Source: Paenibacillus sinensis (lineage in GTDB: Bacteria > Bacillota > Bacilli > Paenibacillales > Paenibacillaceae). From it: a stretch of DNA of 64,000 bases. The stretch spans positions 1-64,000 of the forward strand of contig NZ_JAHCMB010000049.1 of assembly GCF_019904155.1 (NCBI RefSeq). Direction: 5' to 3'. Made by a program: the position numbers and the translations under genes. The notes under the pieces are model-generated. The model had not been told where the DNA came from. It saw only the letters and a program-made list of their open reading frames with translations, and did no database searches. Shown piece by piece: positions 10,004-20,057 of the stretch; position 1 is the first letter of the stretch, and every line of letters begins with the position of its first letter.

Positions 10004-10636
10004 TTGTACAATACTGTAATATTCGATGTGGATGGAACGCTGATCGATACGGAGAAGGCGATTATGAAGGCTCTTCAGATGATGCTGATCACCGATTACG
10101 GCCGTGAAATGACCCGGGATGAGCTGATTTTTGTCTTCGGGATTCCGGGATCGGTATCTCTTCCTATGCTGGGAATCAAGGACCCGGAACGCGCTCAGGA
10201 CAGCTGGAATGAGTGGATTCATAAATATTGGAATTTGGCGAAGATCTTTGACGGGATTGTTCCACTGCTGGAGGGTATCCAGGTCAAGGGCGGGAAGGCA
10301 GGAGTCGTCACTTCGAAGAATGCACAGGAGCTTAAGGATGACTTCACTCCGTTCGGACTGACAGGGTACATGGATTGTCTCATCTGTGCCAGCGATACGG
10401 AGAAGCATAAGCCGAATCCGGAGCCGCTGTTGAAGTTCATCGAACGGACGGGTGCCGATCCACAGAAATCGATCTATATCGGAGACACCGTCTACGATTA
10501 CCGCTGCGCTAGAGATGCCGGTGTCGATTTCGGACTGGCGGTATGGGGCTGCACCAACAAGGACGGAATTGAAGCTACCTATGAATTCAAGCGCCCGGAG
10601 GATATTTTGGAGCTCGTAGGCGCAGGAGGAGAATAA
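10004..10636 (+). CDS. HAD-superfamily phosphatase, phosphoglycolate-phosphatase-like
   Basis: 210 residues using a TTG start at 10004 with GGAGGAG seven bases upstream. The frame is open back to 9917, but that extension has no ribosome binding site and precedes the conserved FDVDGTLIDTE catalytic motif I. Motif II is VVTSKNAQELK, motif III lies in KHKPNPEPLLK and motif IV is YIGDTVYDYRCARDAG. The cap domain is of the alpha-helical C1 type, resembling PpaX/Gph. It ends one base before the hisC start codon, so the two are surely co-expressed. A role as histidinol-phosphate phosphatase is possible but unproven. Confidence 0.85.
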   Translation: MYNTVIFDVDGTLIDTEKAIMKALQMMLITDYGREMTRDELIFVFGIPGSVSLPMLGIKDPERAQDSWNEWIHKYWNLAKIFDGIVPLLEGIQVKGGKAGVVTSKNAQELKDDFTPFGLTGYMDCLICASDTEKHKPNPEPLLKFIERTGADPQKSIYIGDTVYDYRCARDAGVDFGLAVWGCTNKDGIEATYEFKRPEDILELVGAGGE

Positions 10637-10637
10637 A

Positions 10638-11696
10638 ATGAGCAAATTCTGGAGCAATACCGCGAGAAGCATTACCCCTTACGTTCCGGGAGAGCAGCCG
10701 GGAGCGAAGAAGGTCATCAAGCTCAACACCAACGAGAACCCTTATCCGCCTTCGGACAAGGTGCTGGACGCCATGAGGTCTGCCGTGTCGGACCGCCTGA
10801 AGCTCTATCCCGACCCGGAGTGCACGGGTCTTAGAGCGGCGGCTTCCGAAGTGTTCGGCCTGCCTGCCGACCATATTTTTGCCGGGAACGGCTCAGATGA
10901 AATTCTGGCCTTCTGCTTCAAGGCATTCTTCAATCCCGAGGAGCCGATTCTCTTCGCGGATATTACATACAGCTTCTACGAAGTATACGCGGGCCTGTTC
11001 GACATTCCTTATCGCAAAATCCCGCTTACGGACAGCTTCGATCTGCAGACGGAAGCCTATTTTGAACCGAACGGCGGCATCCTGATCGCCAATCCCAACG
11101 CGCCGACAGCGAAATGCACGCCACTTGACGTCATTCGTGAAATTCTTGAACTCAATCCCGACAAGGTCGTCGTTATCGATGAAGCCTATGTCGATTTCGG
11201 CGGCGAATCCTCTGTGAAGCTGATCCCGGATTATCCGAATCTGCTCGTTATTCAGACCTTCTCGAAGTCCAGATCACTTGCCGGGCTCCGGCTCGGTCTT
11301 GCCTTGGGTCAGCCTGATCTGATCGAAGGCCTGAACCGGATCAAGAACAGCTTCAACTCCTACACCCTGGATGCCGTCGCCCAAGCCGGCGGTGAAGCAT
11401 CGCTGCGGGACACCGGGGCTTTTGCTGAAAGTGTCGGACGGGTTGTCCGGACACGCGAAGCGTCTGTCAAGCGGTTGAAGGAGCTGGGCTTTGAAGTTCT
11501 GGATTCTCGGGCGAATTTCGTCTTCGCCAGCCACTCTTCGGTCCGCGCGTCGGACATCTTCCATGCGCTGCGGGAACGGGACATTATCGTCCGCTATTTT
11601 GCCAAGCCACGCATCGACAATTACCTGCGGATCAGCATCGGCACGGATGATGAAATGGAGGCGCTCTGTGGAGCGCTGGAAGTGATTTTGGGCTGA
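10638..11696 (+). CDS. hisC: Histidinol-phosphate aminotransferase
   Basis: PLP-dependent class I/II aminotransferase converting imidazole-acetol phosphate and glutamate to histidinol phosphate and 2-oxoglutarate. 352 residues, the usual length. Seen: N-terminal LNTNENPYPPS, AGNGSDE, NPNAPTA, VVIDEAYVDF, and the PLP lysine in TFSKSRSLAGLRLG, with the C-terminal FRRSIG-equivalent LRISIG. ATG start with AGGAGGAG. No other his genes lie here, so it may act in histidine, tyrosine or phenylalanine synthesis, as HisC does in Bacillus. Confidence 0.93.
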   Translation: MSKFWSNTARSITPYVPGEQPGAKKVIKLNTNENPYPPSDKVLDAMRSAVSDRLKLYPDPECTGLRAAASEVFGLPADHIFAGNGSDEILAFCFKAFFNPEEPILFADITYSFYEVYAGLFDIPYRKIPLTDSFDLQTEAYFEPNGGILIANPNAPTAKCTPLDVIREILELNPDKVVVIDEAYVDFGGESSVKLIPDYPNLLVIQTFSKSRSLAGLRLGLALGQPDLIEGLNRIKNSFNSYTLDAVAQAGGEASLRDTGAFAESVGRVVRTREASVKRLKELGFEVLDSRANFVFASHSSVRASDIFHALRERDIIVRYFAKPRIDNYLRISIGTDDEMEALCGALEVILG

Positions 11697-11748
11697 ATGG
11701 ATCGTTGCCGTAATGATCATTGCCGTAAAGTTTATATCTGATGCCTCG

Positions 11749-11794
11749 CGGGGCAGCCGGTCTTCAGGATGCGGCTGTCCCGCTTTCTTTTTTC
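11749..11794 (+). terminator. Rho-independent terminator after hisC
   Basis: CGGGGCAGCCG pairs with CGGCTGTCCCG around a 12-base loop, followed by CTTTCTTTTTT. Confidence 0.88.
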
Positions 11795-11826
11795 ACAAGT
11801 AGGCTCAAGGTAGGGACCCTATATCT

Positions 11827-12558
11827 CTAAATCCCCGGGTACATCCCGCCCGTCTGGGAAGGGATAGAAGAGACGCCGGGAGCATATCCGCTCATCCCAT
11901 AGCCGCCCGGACATCCGTATGGTTGAACAGCGGCTGGCATGACAGCGCCGGCGGGAGCGGCGTAAGGGAAGGGAGTCGGGATTGGCTGCACGGACTGCTG
12001 CGCATGCATGGGAGGCGGACAGCCTTCCACGCAGCCCTTCGGCGGACCGATGATGACGGTATCCTTGATCGGAGCCAGTGCCGCCCTGATCTGTTCTTCA
12101 TTGAGACAGTAAGTATGGGACAGAACCTCTGCCGGGGTTAACCGAAGAATATCGGAGCCGGTGATTAATTCCGGAATCGGAGCGTCAAAGATGGCGATCA
12201 GATGCGTGTTGTCGGTGGTCGCGATTTCGTAATGCCACCATCCCTGCGGAATGCAGGCCACCTGGCAGGGTGCGACGGTGCAGTTGATCAGCTTCTTGGT
12301 GAACGGATTGATGAGCGAAACGACGGCGCAGCCGGAGACACAGTAGACGAGCTCGGTTGCATTTTGGTGAATATGAGGCTCGACGACATTTTGCTTGCTT
12401 AAGAAAATATCCAGCATCGACGCGTTGCCAAGGGTGTTCAGCTCATTGACGGAGAGCGAATTGATAAAATTCCGTTCGTCCTTGATGAAGAACGGGTTTT
12501 GGCGCAAATCGTAGAAAAAACGCACGTCCGGGGATGTGAAATCCATGTATGAATTCAT
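11827..12558 (-). CDS. Cupin-domain protein with Pro/Gly-rich tail
   Basis: 243 residues starting at ATG 12558 (AAAGGCAGG upstream); the frame extends further but without a ribosome binding site. A single cupin core occupies about residues 20-150: VVEPHIHQNATELVYCVSGCAVV gives the H-x-H...E metal motif, and PQGWWHYEIATTDNTHLIAIF the second. The last 70 residues are rich in Pro, Gly, Tyr and Ala with several Cys, a composition common in spore-surface proteins (inference). It differs from oxalate decarboxylases, which carry two cupin domains. Divergent from hutH. Confidence 0.75.
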   Translation of the reverse strand: MNSYMDFTSPDVRFFYDLRQNPFFIKDERNFINSLSVNELNTLGNASMLDIFLSKQNVVEPHIHQNATELVYCVSGCAVVSLINPFTKKLINCTVAPCQVACIPQGWWHYEIATTDNTHLIAIFDAPIPELITGSDILRLTPAEVLSHTYCLNEEQIRAALAPIKDTVIIGPPKGCVEGCPPPMHAQQSVQPIPTPFPYAAPAGAVMPAAVQPYGCPGGYGMSGYAPGVSSIPSQTGGMYPGI

Positions 12559-12702
12559 AGGAAGCCTGCCTTTCGGTTGTAGACTTTGAATCGCTGGGAG
12601 CATCATATGCAGCGGTCTGGGCAGATGTACCAATCACAGCGGTTATATTGCAGACGGCTCTGTCATAAGTTGAGAATATACAAGTGAAAGCGGCCGAGTT
12701 GG

Positions 12703-12743
12703 GGGCGGTTAACCGGGAGATTAAGCCCGGAAGCCGCCTTTTT
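12703..12743 (+). promoter_or_regulatory. Attenuator-like hairpin in the hut leader
   Basis: GGGCGG (12703-12708) pairs with CCGCC near 12734-12738, with an inner CCGGG/CCCGG stem, followed by T5. It is a complete intrinsic terminator on the plus strand, but the gene upstream is divergent, so there is no upstream plus-strand gene to end. Position 50 bases before hutH fits conditional termination of the hut transcript. Several NAG triplets precede it (12666-12697). Confidence 0.6.
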
Positions 12744-12792
12744 CTCTGACAAATAACCGGGGACCTAATGATAGGAGAGGAGGCCATGACAG

Positions 12793-14328
12793 GTGATACA
12801 GCTTGATGGCGACAGCCTGACCCTGGAGCAACTGGAAGCCGTTGTCCGGACCGGCGAACGGGCGGCCGCAGCTCCGGAAGCGATTGAGAGGGTCGTCCGT
12901 TCGAGGAGGGTTATCGAGGCAAAAGTCAAAGCCGGTACGAGAGTATACGGGGTCACGACGGGATTCGGCAAGTTCAGCGACACGCTGATCCCGCCGGAGG
13001 CTGCGCGCAGGCTTCAGCTTCATCTGCTTCGCAGCCATGCCTGTGCCGTAGGAAGGCCGCTTCCGCCTTCCACGGTGAAGGCGATGCTGCTGCTCCGGGC
13101 CAACGCGCTGGCGAAGGGCTGCTCGGGAATCACAGCCGGAACGCTCAATCTGCTCCTGGATATTCTGAACCGGGGAATTGTGCCGGTGGTCCCTTCCCAG
13201 GGCTCGTTGGGAGCCAGCGGCGATCTTGCGCCGCTGGCTCATCTGGCGCTGGTCCTCGTCGGTGAGGGGGAGGCCTGGTATGGCGATCAGCGGCTGCCGG
13301 GCGGTGAAGCTCTGCGGCGGGCGGGGCTTAAGCCGGCCGTGCTGGAGGCCAAGGAGGGGCTGGCCCTCATCAACGGCACCCAGGCCATGACGGCCATTGG
13401 CTCGCTGGCCTGTCTGGCTGCCGAGTCGCTCGCGGGACTCGCGGACGGTATTGCGGCGCTGTCCTTTGAAGCGCTGCGGGGAATTCCGGCGGCCTTCACG
13501 CCGGATTCCCATCTGGCGAGGCCGTATCCGGAACAGCGCCTGGTGGCCGCAAGACTGCTGGCGCTGCTCCGCGGAAGCTCGCTTACGACGGCCCCGGGAG
13601 AGCTTCGGACACAGGACGCGTATTCGCTGCGGTGCATCCCGCAGGTTCATGGCGCCGTGCGTCAGGTGCTCGGCTATGTGAAAGAGAAGCTGCTGATCGA
13701 GATCAATTCCGCCACCGACAACCCGCTCGTGTTCCCCGACACGGGAGACATCGTCTCGGGCGGCAATTTTCACGGCCAGCCGATCGCCTTTGCCATGGAC
13801 TTCCTGGGGATCGGCATGGCGGAGCTGGCCGGCATTTCGGAGCGGCGGACCGAGCGGCTGGTCAATCCGCTGCTGAATGATCTGCCGGCATTCCTGAGTC
13901 CGGACCCCGGGACGCAGTCCGGCTTGATGATTCTTCAATACACGGCGGCTTCGCTCGTGTCCGAGAACAAGACGCTCGCCCACCCGGCAAGCGTGGATTC
14001 CATACCGTCCTCCGGCAATCAGGAGGACCATGTGAGCATGGGGACGACAGCCGCCCGCCATGCGGCGCAGATTGTCGGCAACGCCTATAAGGTTCTGGCG
14101 ATCGAAGCTATCTGCGCAGCGCAGGCGGCTGAAATTCGCGGTGCGGATAAGCTCGCACCGGCAACCCGCCGCCTGTTGACGGCGATCCGGGCCGTAGTAC
14201 CGCCGCTTACGGAAGACCGGGCGATGAGCGGCGATATCGAACGGCTCGCCAGAGCCATGAAGTCCAGCGGCTGGGCCGCCGAGAGCGGCGTTGGCAAGAG
14301 CCAAATCCCGCCAACGAAAGGAGTGTAG
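12793..14328 (+). CDS. hutH: Histidine ammonia-lyase
   Basis: First step of histidine degradation: L-histidine to urocanate plus ammonia. 511 residues, normal length. The self-forming MIO cofactor triplet A141-S142-G143 is present in [14 protein letters not shown], matching the canonical position. Other conserved blocks are [17 protein letters not shown] and [16 protein letters not shown] start with GGAGAGGAGG at nine bases. It heads a five-gene operon (hutH, hutU, hutI, M20 amidase, amidohydrolase) with minimal spacing, and lies behind an attenuator-like hairpin. Confidence 0.97.
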   Translation: MIQLDGDSLTLEQLEAVVRTGERAAAAPEAIERVVRSRRVIEAKVKAGTRVYGVTTGFGKFSDTLIPPEAARRLQLHLLRSHACAVGRPLPPSTVKAMLLLRANALAKGCSGITAGTLNLLLDILNRGIVPVVPSQGSLGASGDLAPLAHLALVLVGEGEAWYGDQRLPGGEALRRAGLKPAVLEAKEGLALINGTQAMTAIGSLACLAAESLAGLADGIAALSFEALRGIPAAFTPDSHLARPYPEQRLVAARLLALLRGSSLTTAPGELRTQDAYSLRCIPQVHGAVRQVLGYVKEKLLIEINSATDNPLVFPDTGDIVSGGNFHGQPIAFAMDFLGIGMAELAGISERRTERLVNPLLNDLPAFLSPDPGTQSGLMILQYTAASLVSENKTLAHPASVDSIPSSGNQEDHVSMGTTAARHAAQIVGNAYKVLAIEAICAAQAAEIRGADKLAPATRRLLTAIRAVVPPLTEDRAMSGDIERLARAMKSSGWAAESGVGKSQIPPTKGV

Positions 14329-14332
14329 GAGG

Positions 14333-15994
14333 ATGGCGGAACAGAAGCGGGTGATCCGCGCTCCGAGGGGCAGCGCGCTGTGTACGAAGGGCTGGATACA
14401 GGAAGCTGCGCTGCGCATGCTGATGAATAATCTGGACCCGGAGGTTGCCGAGCGTCCGGATGAGCTTATTGTGTACGGAGGGACCGGACGCGCTGCGCGG
14501 AACTGGGAAGCGTATGACCGGATCATCTCGGCGCTCAAGGAGCTGGAGGACGACGAAACGCTGTTGATCCAGTCGGGCAAGCCGGTTGCTGTATTCCGCA
14601 CGACCCGGGATGCGCCGAGGGTACTGCTGGCCAACTCCAATCTCGTTCCGGCCTGGGCGAACTGGGAGACCTTCCATGAGCTGGACCGCAAAGGTCTGAT
14701 GATGTACGGCCAGATGACAGCCGGCAGCTGGATATACATTGGTACGCAGGGAATCCTCCAGGGAACCTTCGAGACGTTCGCAGAGGCTGCGCGGCGGCAT
14801 TGTGATGGCTCCCTGAAAGGGCGCCTGGTTGTCACCGCCGGGATGGGAGGCATGGGAGGCGCCCAGCCACTCGCGGTAACGATGAACGGAGGCGTGGTGA
14901 TCGCTGTCGATGTCGACCCGGACCGGATTCGGAAGCGGATTGCCACCGGGTATTGCGAGGTTTTCGCATCCGGTCTGGACGATGCATTGAAGCTCGCCGT
15001 TGAGGCCAAAAAGGAAGGCCGGCCGCTCTCGATCGCTCTGGAGGGCAACGCTGCCGATGTGCTGCCGGAAATGATCCGGCGCGGCTGTATTCCCGACCTG
15101 GTGACCGATCAGACGTCGGCTCATGACCCGCTGAACGGTTATGTGCCCGCAGGGATGACGCTTGCAGAGGCGATCACACTGAGAAGCCGCGATCCCGGTG
15201 AATATGTCAGACTGTCCAAAGCGACCATGGCCTTGCATATGCAGGCGATTCTGGATATGAAGGGTCTTGGTTCGATCGCCTTTGACTACGGCAATAATCT
15301 GCGTCAGCACGCGCTTGAAGCCGGCGTCAAGGATGCTTTTTCCGTTCCCGGCTTTGTTCCGGAGTACATCCGGCCCCAGTTCTGCGAAGGTAAGGGTCCG
15401 TTCAGATGGGCTGCTCTTTCCGGCGATCCGGAAGACATCCGGCGGACGGATGAGGCAATTCTCCGCGAGTTCGGAGATAACGAACGGCTGTGCCGGTGGA
15501 TACGGCTTGCGGGAGAGAAAGTACATTTTCAGGGGCTGCCTTCACGTATTTGCTGGCTCGGGTACGGCGAACGGGCCAGGTTCGGCCAGATTATCAACAA
15601 GATGGTCGCTGCGGGCGAGCTGAAGGCTCCGATTGTGATCGGGCGAGATCATCTGGACGCCGGATCGGTGGCGTCGCCCAACCGGGAGACGGAGAATATG
15701 CGGGACGGCAGCGACGCAGTGGCGGATTGGCCGATCCTGAACGCGCTGCTTAATACGGCAGCCGGAGCAAGCTGGGTATCGCTGCATCATGGAGGCGGCG
15801 TTGGCATGGGGTACTCCATCCATGCAGGGATGGTCGTTGTGGCGGATGGAACCGAGGAAGCGGCAGAGCGTCTCCTGCGCGTGCTGACGACCGATCCGGG
15901 CATGGGCGTGGTCCGGCATGCCGACGCCGGGTATGAAGAGGCTGTGCGGACGGCAGCCGAGAAAGGGCTGAAGATTCCGGGGCTTACTTCATAA
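14333..15994 (+). CDS. hutU: Urocanate hydratase
   Basis: NAD-dependent conversion of urocanate to 4-imidazolone-5-propionate. 553 residues from ATG 14333, with AAAGGAG at 14317; the frame is open further upstream inside hutH but those codons are not needed. Conserved segments: [44 protein letters not shown] (nucleotide-binding), [29 protein letters not shown], and [18 protein letters not shown]. It starts four bases after hutH ends. Confidence 0.97.
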   Translation: MAEQKRVIRAPRGSALCTKGWIQEAALRMLMNNLDPEVAERPDELIVYGGTGRAARNWEAYDRIISALKELEDDETLLIQSGKPVAVFRTTRDAPRVLLANSNLVPAWANWETFHELDRKGLMMYGQMTAGSWIYIGTQGILQGTFETFAEAARRHCDGSLKGRLVVTAGMGGMGGAQPLAVTMNGGVVIAVDVDPDRIRKRIATGYCEVFASGLDDALKLAVEAKKEGRPLSIALEGNAADVLPEMIRRGCIPDLVTDQTSAHDPLNGYVPAGMTLAEAITLRSRDPGEYVRLSKATMALHMQAILDMKGLGSIAFDYGNNLRQHALEAGVKDAFSVPGFVPEYIRPQFCEGKGPFRWAALSGDPEDIRRTDEAILREFGDNERLCRWIRLAGEKVHFQGLPSRICWLGYGERARFGQIINKMVAAGELKAPIVIGRDHLDAGSVASPNRETENMRDGSDAVADWPILNALLNTAAGASWVSLHHGGGVGMGYSIHAGMVVVADGTEEAAERLLRVLTTDPGMGVVRHADAGYEEAVRTAAEKGLKIPGLTS

Positions 15995-16016
15995 AAGAGA
16001 GGAAGGAGGAAGCAAT

Positions 16017-17306
16017 ATGGCGAAGCTGACCTATATCAAGCAGGCCTCCCAGCTGCTCTGCATGGACGGCGGCCGCGGCCCCAGAAAGGGCAGGGAGCTG
16101 TCGCGGCTTGGCGTTATCGCAGACGGGAGTGTCATTATTGAGAACGGGGTTATTGTCTTCTGCGGCTCCGACACGCTGGCGGAGCTGTTCATGAGTTCGT
16201 TCTCGAAGGAGGCTCTGGAGAAGGTGGAGGTCATCGACGCCCGCGGCATGGTTGCCGCGCCCGGGCTGATTGATCCCCACACGCATGCCGTCTATGCGGG
16301 AAGCCGGGAGAACGAGCTCGAAATGAGGCTGCATGGTGCCAAATATCTCGATATTCTGAAGCAGGGCGGAGGGATTCTAAGCACGGCGCGGCAGACGAGA
16401 GAGGCTTCCGCAGATGCTCTGGTCTTGGAAGCCAAGTCGCGTCTTGACCGTTTCCTGCTGCACGGCGTGACCACGGTCGAGGTGAAAAGCGGCTATGGCC
16501 TGACTGTGCAAGATGAGCTTAAGCAGCTCCAGGTCATCCGGAGTCTTGACCGTATTCATCCGGTCGATGTAATTCCTACCTTCATGGGCGCACATGCCAT
16601 TCCTGCGGAATATGCGGGACGTCCAGATGACTACGTAAGGCTGGTCATCGAGGAAATGCTGCCGGCGGTCGCTGAAGGAGGGCTGGCTGAATTCTGCGAC
16701 GTATTCTGCGAACAAGGGGTATTCAGCATCTCACAGACCGCCCGAATCCTGGAAGCCGCCGCAGCCCTTGGCCTTAAGCTGAAGCTTCATGCCGATGAGA
16801 TAGCGGGTGGCTTCGGCGGAGCGGAGCTGGCCGCGTCGCTGCGGGCCGTGTCGGCCGATCACCTGCTTAAGGTGTCGCAGACGGGGATCGACGCTCTATC
16901 CCATAGCGGAACAGTTGCCGTTCTGCTGCCCGGTACGGCCTTCTTCCTGATGGAGCCGCCCGCTCCAGCCAGGGCGCTGATCGAAGCGGGCGTCCCGGTT
17001 GCGCTGGCGACCGACTGCAACCCGGGAACTTCCCCGACCTGCTCGCTGCCATTCGTTATGAATACCGCCTGCCTTACGATGGGAATGACGCCTGCGGAGG
17101 TGCTGACGGCGTGTACAATCAATGCGGCATATGCCGTCGGAAGAGCCTCTTCCGTCGGGAGTCTCGAAGCTGGGAAGAAGGGAGATGTCGTCCTGTTCCA
17201 GGCGGATAATTTCAAGCAGCTCCAATATTATTACGGCATGAATCTCGTGGATACCGTGATCAAGAACGGGGAGGTTGTGGTTAGGGGAGGAATACTCGTT
17301 GGATAA
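16017..17306 (+). CDS. hutI: Imidazolonepropionase
   Basis: Metal-dependent amidohydrolase opening 4-imidazolone-5-propionate to N-formimidoyl-L-glutamate. 429 residues. Metal ligands are in DPHTHAVYAGSRENE, in KLHADEIAGGFGGAEL and in the DCNPGTSPT segment; VKSGYGL and FMGAHAIP match the family. ATG start with GGAAGGAGGA. Third gene of the hut operon; its last eight bases overlap the next gene, whose ribosome binding site lies inside hutI. Confidence 0.97.
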   Translation: MAKLTYIKQASQLLCMDGGRGPRKGRELSRLGVIADGSVIIENGVIVFCGSDTLAELFMSSFSKEALEKVEVIDARGMVAAPGLIDPHTHAVYAGSRENELEMRLHGAKYLDILKQGGGILSTARQTREASADALVLEAKSRLDRFLLHGVTTVEVKSGYGLTVQDELKQLQVIRSLDRIHPVDVIPTFMGAHAIPAEYAGRPDDYVRLVIEEMLPAVAEGGLAEFCDVFCEQGVFSISQTARILEAAAALGLKLKLHADEIAGGFGGAELAASLRAVSADHLLKVSQTGIDALSHSGTVAVLLPGTAFFLMEPPAPARALIEAGVPVALATDCNPGTSPTCSLPFVMNTACLTMGMTPAEVLTACTINAAYAVGRASSVGSLEAGKKGDVVLFQADNFKQLQYYYGMNLVDTVIKNGEVVVRGGILVG

Positions 17307-18576
17307 CGGCAAACTGCGTCTTAACGGTTCGCGGCTCGAGTCCTCGATCCGCGAGCTTGGAGATATCGGACTGCATGCAGGCGGAGGACTACACCGTACT
17401 GCGTTCTCCTCAGCCGATCTGGAGGGAAGAGATTGGCTGAAGGCCGTTCTTCATGCCGAGGGCATCGAGACCCGGAGTGATGAGGCGGCCAATATTTGGG
17501 GCAGCATGCCGGGGAGCGCTCCGGATCTTCCTCCGCTAGTCTGCGGCTCCCATCTGGATACGGTTCCGAATGGCGGCAGGTATGACGGCGCTCTCGGCGT
17601 GCTGCTGGCGCTGGAGGTGCTGCGAACGCTGAAGGATGCCGGGTATAAGAACCGGCATCCCTTTGAGCTGGTCTCTTTCAGTGCGGAGGAGCCGAATTCC
17701 TTCGGCTTCTCGACGTTCGGCAGCAGGGTAGCTTCCGGCAAGCTGACTTCCCGCCATATCCGGGATGTTCGTAACGATGAAGGCAGGCTGCTGAGCGATG
17801 CGCTTAAATCTGCGGGAGGCGATCCCGGGAATCTGGAGCGGGCGGCGATCCCGCCGGGCGGGCTGGCCGCCTATCTGGAGGTGCATATCGAACAGGGCAA
17901 GCGGCTGCTCCGGCAGGGTATTCCGCTCGGGATTGTCAGCTCGATCACCGGCATCCACCGGGAGCAAATACGCTTTACAGGCGAGGCCAACCATGCCGGC
18001 ACAACGCTGATGGGAGACCGTCATGACGCGCTGGCGGCGGCAGCCGAAGTTATTCTGGCCGCCGAGAGGATTTGCCGTCATGCCCCCGCTCCCGAAGTAG
18101 TCGGAACCGTAGGCATGATTGGCGTTGCGCCCGGAGCCCCCAATATTATACCGGGAGAAGCGATGATTACCGCGGAGTTCCGGGCCGCGACGGAAGCCCA
18201 GATGGAGCATCTCCTGGAAGCGTGGGATGAGGCGCTCATAGGCGTCTCCGAGGCGCGGAAGGTGAAGATTAACCGAACGCTGATATTGAGCCAGTCTCCC
18301 GTGCCAATGGACCGGGGGATTATGATCATCTCCGAACGGCAGGCGGAACGGCTGCAGATTCCGGTGATGACTCTGGGCAGCATGGCGGGGCATGACGCCG
18401 CACATATGGCTTCCGTCACCCGCAGCGGAATGCTGTTCGTTCCCAGCATAGACGGCAAAAGCCACTGCCCCGAAGAGGAAAGTCGCATGGCGGATATTTT
18501 ATGCGCCGGGAATGTGCTGCTGCATACGCTGCTTGCACTGGACCAGTCTTCGAATGGAAGGGATGAAGCCCATTAA
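17299..18576 (+). CDS. M20-family zinc amidase (hydantoinase/carbamoylase type) in the hut operon
   Basis: 425 residues from TTG 17299 (GGGGAGG eight bases upstream). Zinc-dependent amidase of the N-carbamoyl-amino-acid hydrolase / allantoate amidohydrolase group. Metal and substrate motifs: GSHLDTVPNGGRYDGALGV, FSAEEPNSFGFSTFGSR, EVHIEQGK, GEANHAGTTLMGDRHDA, and IDGKSHCPEE. It sits where hutG would be expected. Since no HutG homologue is visible, this enzyme may hydrolyse N-formyl- or N-formimidoyl-glutamate (inference). Overlaps the next gene. Confidence 0.85.
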   Translation: MDNGKLRLNGSRLESSIRELGDIGLHAGGGLHRTAFSSADLEGRDWLKAVLHAEGIETRSDEAANIWGSMPGSAPDLPPLVCGSHLDTVPNGGRYDGALGVLLALEVLRTLKDAGYKNRHPFELVSFSAEEPNSFGFSTFGSRVASGKLTSRHIRDVRNDEGRLLSDALKSAGGDPGNLERAAIPPGGLAAYLEVHIEQGKRLLRQGIPLGIVSSITGIHREQIRFTGEANHAGTTLMGDRHDALAAAAEVILAAERICRHAPAPEVVGTVGMIGVAPGAPNIIPGEAMITAEFRAATEAQMEHLLEAWDEALIGVSEARKVKINRTLILSQSPVPMDRGIMIISERQAERLQIPVMTLGSMAGHDAAHMASVTRSGMLFVPSIDGKSHCPEEESRMADILCAGNVLLHTLLALDQSSNGRDEAH

Positions 18577-19903
18577 GGCGCTGTATAAGGCGGATCTTGT
18601 CTACAGCGGAGGGCAATTTCAGCCGGATTGGGCTGTCTGCGCGGAAGATGGCTTCATAGTTGAAGCCGGCGAGCAGCTTTTGCTTGAGGCCAAATTCCCG
18701 GATGCGGCGGTCTATAATTGGAACGGAAAAGCCCTCCTTCCGGGAACGGTCAATGCCCATAATCATTCCTTTCAAAGTCTGCTGCGCGGCATCGCTGTGG
18801 ACCGTCCCTTCCTGGAGTGGAGAGACCGTGCACTATACAGGTATACGCCTTTTCTCGACGAAGAAGCGATTTACACCGGCGCCCTGTTCGCGTTTGCCGA
18901 AATGCTGAAATACGGAGTCACGACGGTCTGCGATTTCTTCTATGTCCATAACGGAGGGACAGCCTGCGATGAAGCCGTTATCCGCGCGGCGCAGGCTCTC
19001 GGAATCCGGCTTGTGCTGGCGCGCACGTTATACGACTGGAACGGCGCACCCGCCGCATACCGGGAGACGGTGGAGGAGGCGGTCTCCCGAACCCGTTACC
19101 TCGCCGCCAAATATCAGGGGAACGGGAAGGTAACGATTCATCCCGCACCCCACAGCCCCCATGCGGCGTCGCCGGAGATGATCAAGGCCGGTTCCAGGCT
19201 TGCGGAGGAGCTGGATACTCCGTTTCACATCCATGTAGCTGAGGAAACCTTCGAAGTGGAAGAGACGCTGGCGAAGTACGGCATTAGAACCGTCCCTTAT
19301 CTGGACCGGCTCGGCGTCGCCTTCGATCGGATGATCGCGGTCCATCTCGTCTGGCTTGAGCCCGAAGAAATCGCGCTGCTCGGGGCCAAGGGAGCGGGAC
19401 TCGCTTATTGTCCTTCGAGCAATATGTTTCTCGCAGACGGTGTCACGAATATCCCGGACCTTCTGAAAGCGGGCGTAACCGTCTCGTTGGGGACTGATGG
19501 AGCGTGCAGCAATAACCGGATCAGCGTATTCGAGGAGATGCGAATGTGCTCGCTGCTGCAGAAGGTGAACCGGCTTGATGGAACCTGCATCCAGGCGGAG
19601 CAGGTGTTTCATATGGGAACGAGAGCCGGAGGCGAGCTGCTGCGACTGCCGGTCGGCGATATGGCGCCGGGAATGGCGGCCGACTTCGTCTCGGTCGATC
19701 TCGGGGATCTGTCGCTTCTTCCCGGTGGTGATCTTCTGCCTCATGTCGTCTACTCCATGCAGCCAACGGCGATCCGGGATGTTGTAATTGGCGGCAGAAC
19801 GATTGTTCAAGAAGGCAGGCTTCAGACCGTGAGGGAAGCCGAAATCGCCCGCAAAGTGAACGAACTGTGCAGGGATTTGAGCCGCAAGGCTTCCTCGGGT
19901 TGA
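18563..19903 (+). CDS. Amidohydrolase, HutF-like formimidoylglutamate deiminase
   Basis: 446 residues from ATG 18563, directly behind GGAAGGG; a second ATG at 18554 is possible. Amidohydrolase-superfamily deaminase fold: metal motif NAHNHSFQSLLRGIA, HIHVAEETFEVEE, AVHLVWL and SLGTDGACSNNRISVFEEMR. The pattern fits the HutF/TrzA/MtaD subgroup. In the hut operon the natural reading is deimination of formimidoyl-glutamate to formyl-glutamate plus ammonia. Overlaps the M20 amidase gene by 14 bases, so the two probably act in sequence. An S-adenosylhomocysteine-type deaminase cannot be excluded by eye. Confidence 0.78.
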   Translation: MKPIKALYKADLVYSGGQFQPDWAVCAEDGFIVEAGEQLLLEAKFPDAAVYNWNGKALLPGTVNAHNHSFQSLLRGIAVDRPFLEWRDRALYRYTPFLDEEAIYTGALFAFAEMLKYGVTTVCDFFYVHNGGTACDEAVIRAAQALGIRLVLARTLYDWNGAPAAYRETVEEAVSRTRYLAAKYQGNGKVTIHPAPHSPHAASPEMIKAGSRLAEELDTPFHIHVAEETFEVEETLAKYGIRTVPYLDRLGVAFDRMIAVHLVWLEPEEIALLGAKGAGLAYCPSSNMFLADGVTNIPDLLKAGVTVSLGTDGACSNNRISVFEEMRMCSLLQKVNRLDGTCIQAEQVFHMGTRAGGELLRLPVGDMAPGMAADFVSVDLGDLSLLPGGDLLPHVVYSMQPTAIRDVVIGGRTIVQEGRLQTVREAEIARKVNELCRDLSRKASSG

Positions 19904-20057
19904 GCCTGATTCCGATTCGTTTGGGATTTTGCTAACAAGCGATCCTATTAGACTTATTGGCAGGAAAGGCACAATCAGCCATAACTTTTTTCATATTTTT
20001 TTAAGATAAGCGGCGTATACTGGACCTTTAGCCAACAATTCTTGGGAGAGGATTCAT

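Noticed and set aside
11827..12558. Oxalate decarboxylase
   Set aside because: Only one cupin domain is present and the C-terminal tail is low-complexity, unlike the bicupin OxdC.
12721..15048. 775-codon open frame antisense to hutH-hutU
   Set aside because: It shadows two certain genes and its translation is Arg/Ser-rich with no recognisable motif.
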